From: Actinomyces naeslundii
Lineage (GTDB): Bacteria > Actinomycetota > Actinomycetes > Actinomycetales > Actinomycetaceae
Assembly: GCF_001956585.1 (NCBI RefSeq)
Contig: NZ_MSRR01000010.1
Location: 100,749 to 164,748 of the forward strand
Direction: 5' to 3'
Length of the DNA: 64,000 bases
Shown here: piece after piece, positions 63,247-64,000 of the stretch
Numbering within the stretch: the stretch's first letter is position 1
Layout of the letters: every line of letters starts with the position of its first letter
Position numbers and translations under genes: made by a program
Notes under the pieces: model-generated
What the model was told of the DNA's origin: nothing
Database searches by the model: none
What the model saw: the letters and a program-made list of their open reading frames with translations, nothing else

Positions 63247-64000
63247 CTAGCGCTCGCCCGACGGCTGCGGGGCCGGGGTCGGCAGCTCGTAGGAGGGTTT
63301 CGACGACGGCACCTTGCCCTGGTAGCCCGTGTCCTGGTTGCCGGTGGCATCCTTGTACACCCCGCTGGAGTCGGTGTCGCGCTGGACCGCGAAGGTGTAC
63401 TCGGTAGTGGTCGCCCCCTGCTCACCAGCGCCTGAGGCGTGGGAGAAGGACGTGCGCCAGTCGGCCAGCTCCGGGGCCCGTTCCTCCAGGCCCTCGGTGG
63501 CCTGTGCGTAGACGTCCGAGGCGTGGGGGTAGCCGCCCATGTCCATCTGGTGGGTGTCGAGCATGGCGACCTGGCGGTGGGGACCGGTGGGCGTGGGGGC
63601 GGCGTCGAGCCCGGGGACGGCGTCACCGGCGTTCTCCAGGTGGAGGGCGTGGACGTCGTCGGGGATGGCGGCGCCCGCGGTGGGCGACCCGGCCGTGAGG
63701 ACCGTGGTGATGTTGTACCGGTCCTGGATCGCAGGGTCGGCGGCGATGTTGGACACGGTGATCCCGCCCTGGGAGTGACCGTAGAGGGCGACCTCCTCTC
63801 CGGGCTGGATACCGGCCTGGCGCATGGCGGTGACGACGGCGCTCTCCATGGCCGTGGGGGTCCCGCCCACCCCCTCGAGGTTGGTGAGCAGGTCCTGCGG
63901 CTCACCGTCGCCGACGGTCCAGTCGGTGGTTCCGGGGACGTAGACGACCCAGGAGACGCGGCCGTCGGCGTGCTCGACCCGTTGGATGGAGATGACGCCG
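63247..64000 (-). CDS. Alpha/beta hydrolase, C-terminal part (start outside window)
   Basis: The frame stays open to the end of the window, so about 250 C-terminal residues are seen. VSWVVYVPGTTDW is the first strand, the nucleophile elbow is YGHSQGGITVSN, and an Asp in GDAVPGLDAAP and a His in DTHQMDMGGYPH are candidate triad residues. This is the pattern of DUF1023-like secreted hydrolases of actinobacteria. The last ~25 residues are Pro/Ser-rich. Substrate unknown. Confidence 0.82.
   Translation of the reverse strand, partial: GVISIQRVEHADGRVSWVVYVPGTTDWTVGDGEPQDLLTNLEGVGGTPTAMESAVVTAMRQAGIQPGEEVALYGHSQGGITVSNIAADPAIQDRYNITTVLTAGSPTAGAAIPDDVHALHLENAGDAVPGLDAAPTPTGPHRQVAMLDTHQMDMGGYPHASDVYAQATEGLEERAPELADWRTSFSHASGAGEQGATTTEYTFAVQRDTDSSGVYKDATGNQDTGYQGKVPSSKPSYELPTPAPQPSGER

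Overview
The window is about 64 kb of high-GC actinobacterial chromosome. Gene content and style point to Actinomyces or a close relative: GTG starts, many 4-base stop/start overlaps, NarL-type two-component pairs beside ABC exporters, a SAM-I riboswitch on metNIQ, DUF5926, DUF885 and YwiC-like proteins. This placement is inferred from protein features alone. Most genes are ordinary chromosomal genes. Three stretches look accessory: about 2.9-4.3 kb beside a tRNA gene, about 16.8-20.1 kb, and about 48-57 kb. They have lower GC, gene fragments and paralogues.

Layout. 0-2.7 kb: the C-terminal part of an HrpB-type helicase and an NTF2-like protein. 2.8-4.4 kb: a 1.4-kb insert between a tRNA-Ser(CGA) gene and a displaced copy of its 3' end. 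4.4-8.3 kb: tadA, a BCCT transporter and an aldo/keto reductase. 8.4-13.7 kb: a three-gene ABC exporter operon divergent from a kinase/regulator pair. 13.7-20.1 kb: a 20-bp inverted repeat, upp, a large LRV/beta-propeller-like membrane protein, a remnant of a type I restriction subunit, and a HAD/NUDIX/EamA cluster ending in a broken gene. 20.1-25.1 kb: a second kinase/regulator pair, an orphan antitoxin-like protein and a second ABC exporter. 25.6-30.2 kb: an apparent operon of a small hydrophobic peptide, an orphan histidine kinase, a DASS-type transporter and glycerate kinase. 30.2-33.1 kb: metQ, metI and metN under a SAM-I riboswitch whose P1 helix contains the metN start codon. 33.3-48 kb: housekeeping genes (hydrolase, phosphotyrosine phosphatase, pheA, fructosamine kinase family, membrane protein, glycosyltransferase, DUF885), then a TetR/oxidoreductase pair with a clear operator, a HEAT-repeat protein, a DUF817 protein between duplicated gene ends, and a DUF5926 protein. 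48-56.7 kb: a secreted propeller-like protein, then a tandem array of five paralogous membrane proteins with TPM-like domains and at least two dead copies. 57-64 kb: ridA, phosphoglucomutase, a GNAT, a YwiC-like protein, a HisC/Pat aminotransferase, a holin-like membrane protein and a truncated alpha/beta hydrolase.

Themes. A GC-rich palindromic repeat of about 40-90 bp occurs at five places or more, usually just after a gene. The best candidate for an undescribed system is the TPM-like array at 49.5-56.7 kb. Three of its genes are fused by stop/start overlaps, the domain make-up varies between copies, and debris of dead copies lies inside it. The protein that precedes it resembles the beta-propeller-like protein at 14.8 kb. 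No CRISPR array, rRNA, replication origin, prophage or intact insertion sequence was seen.
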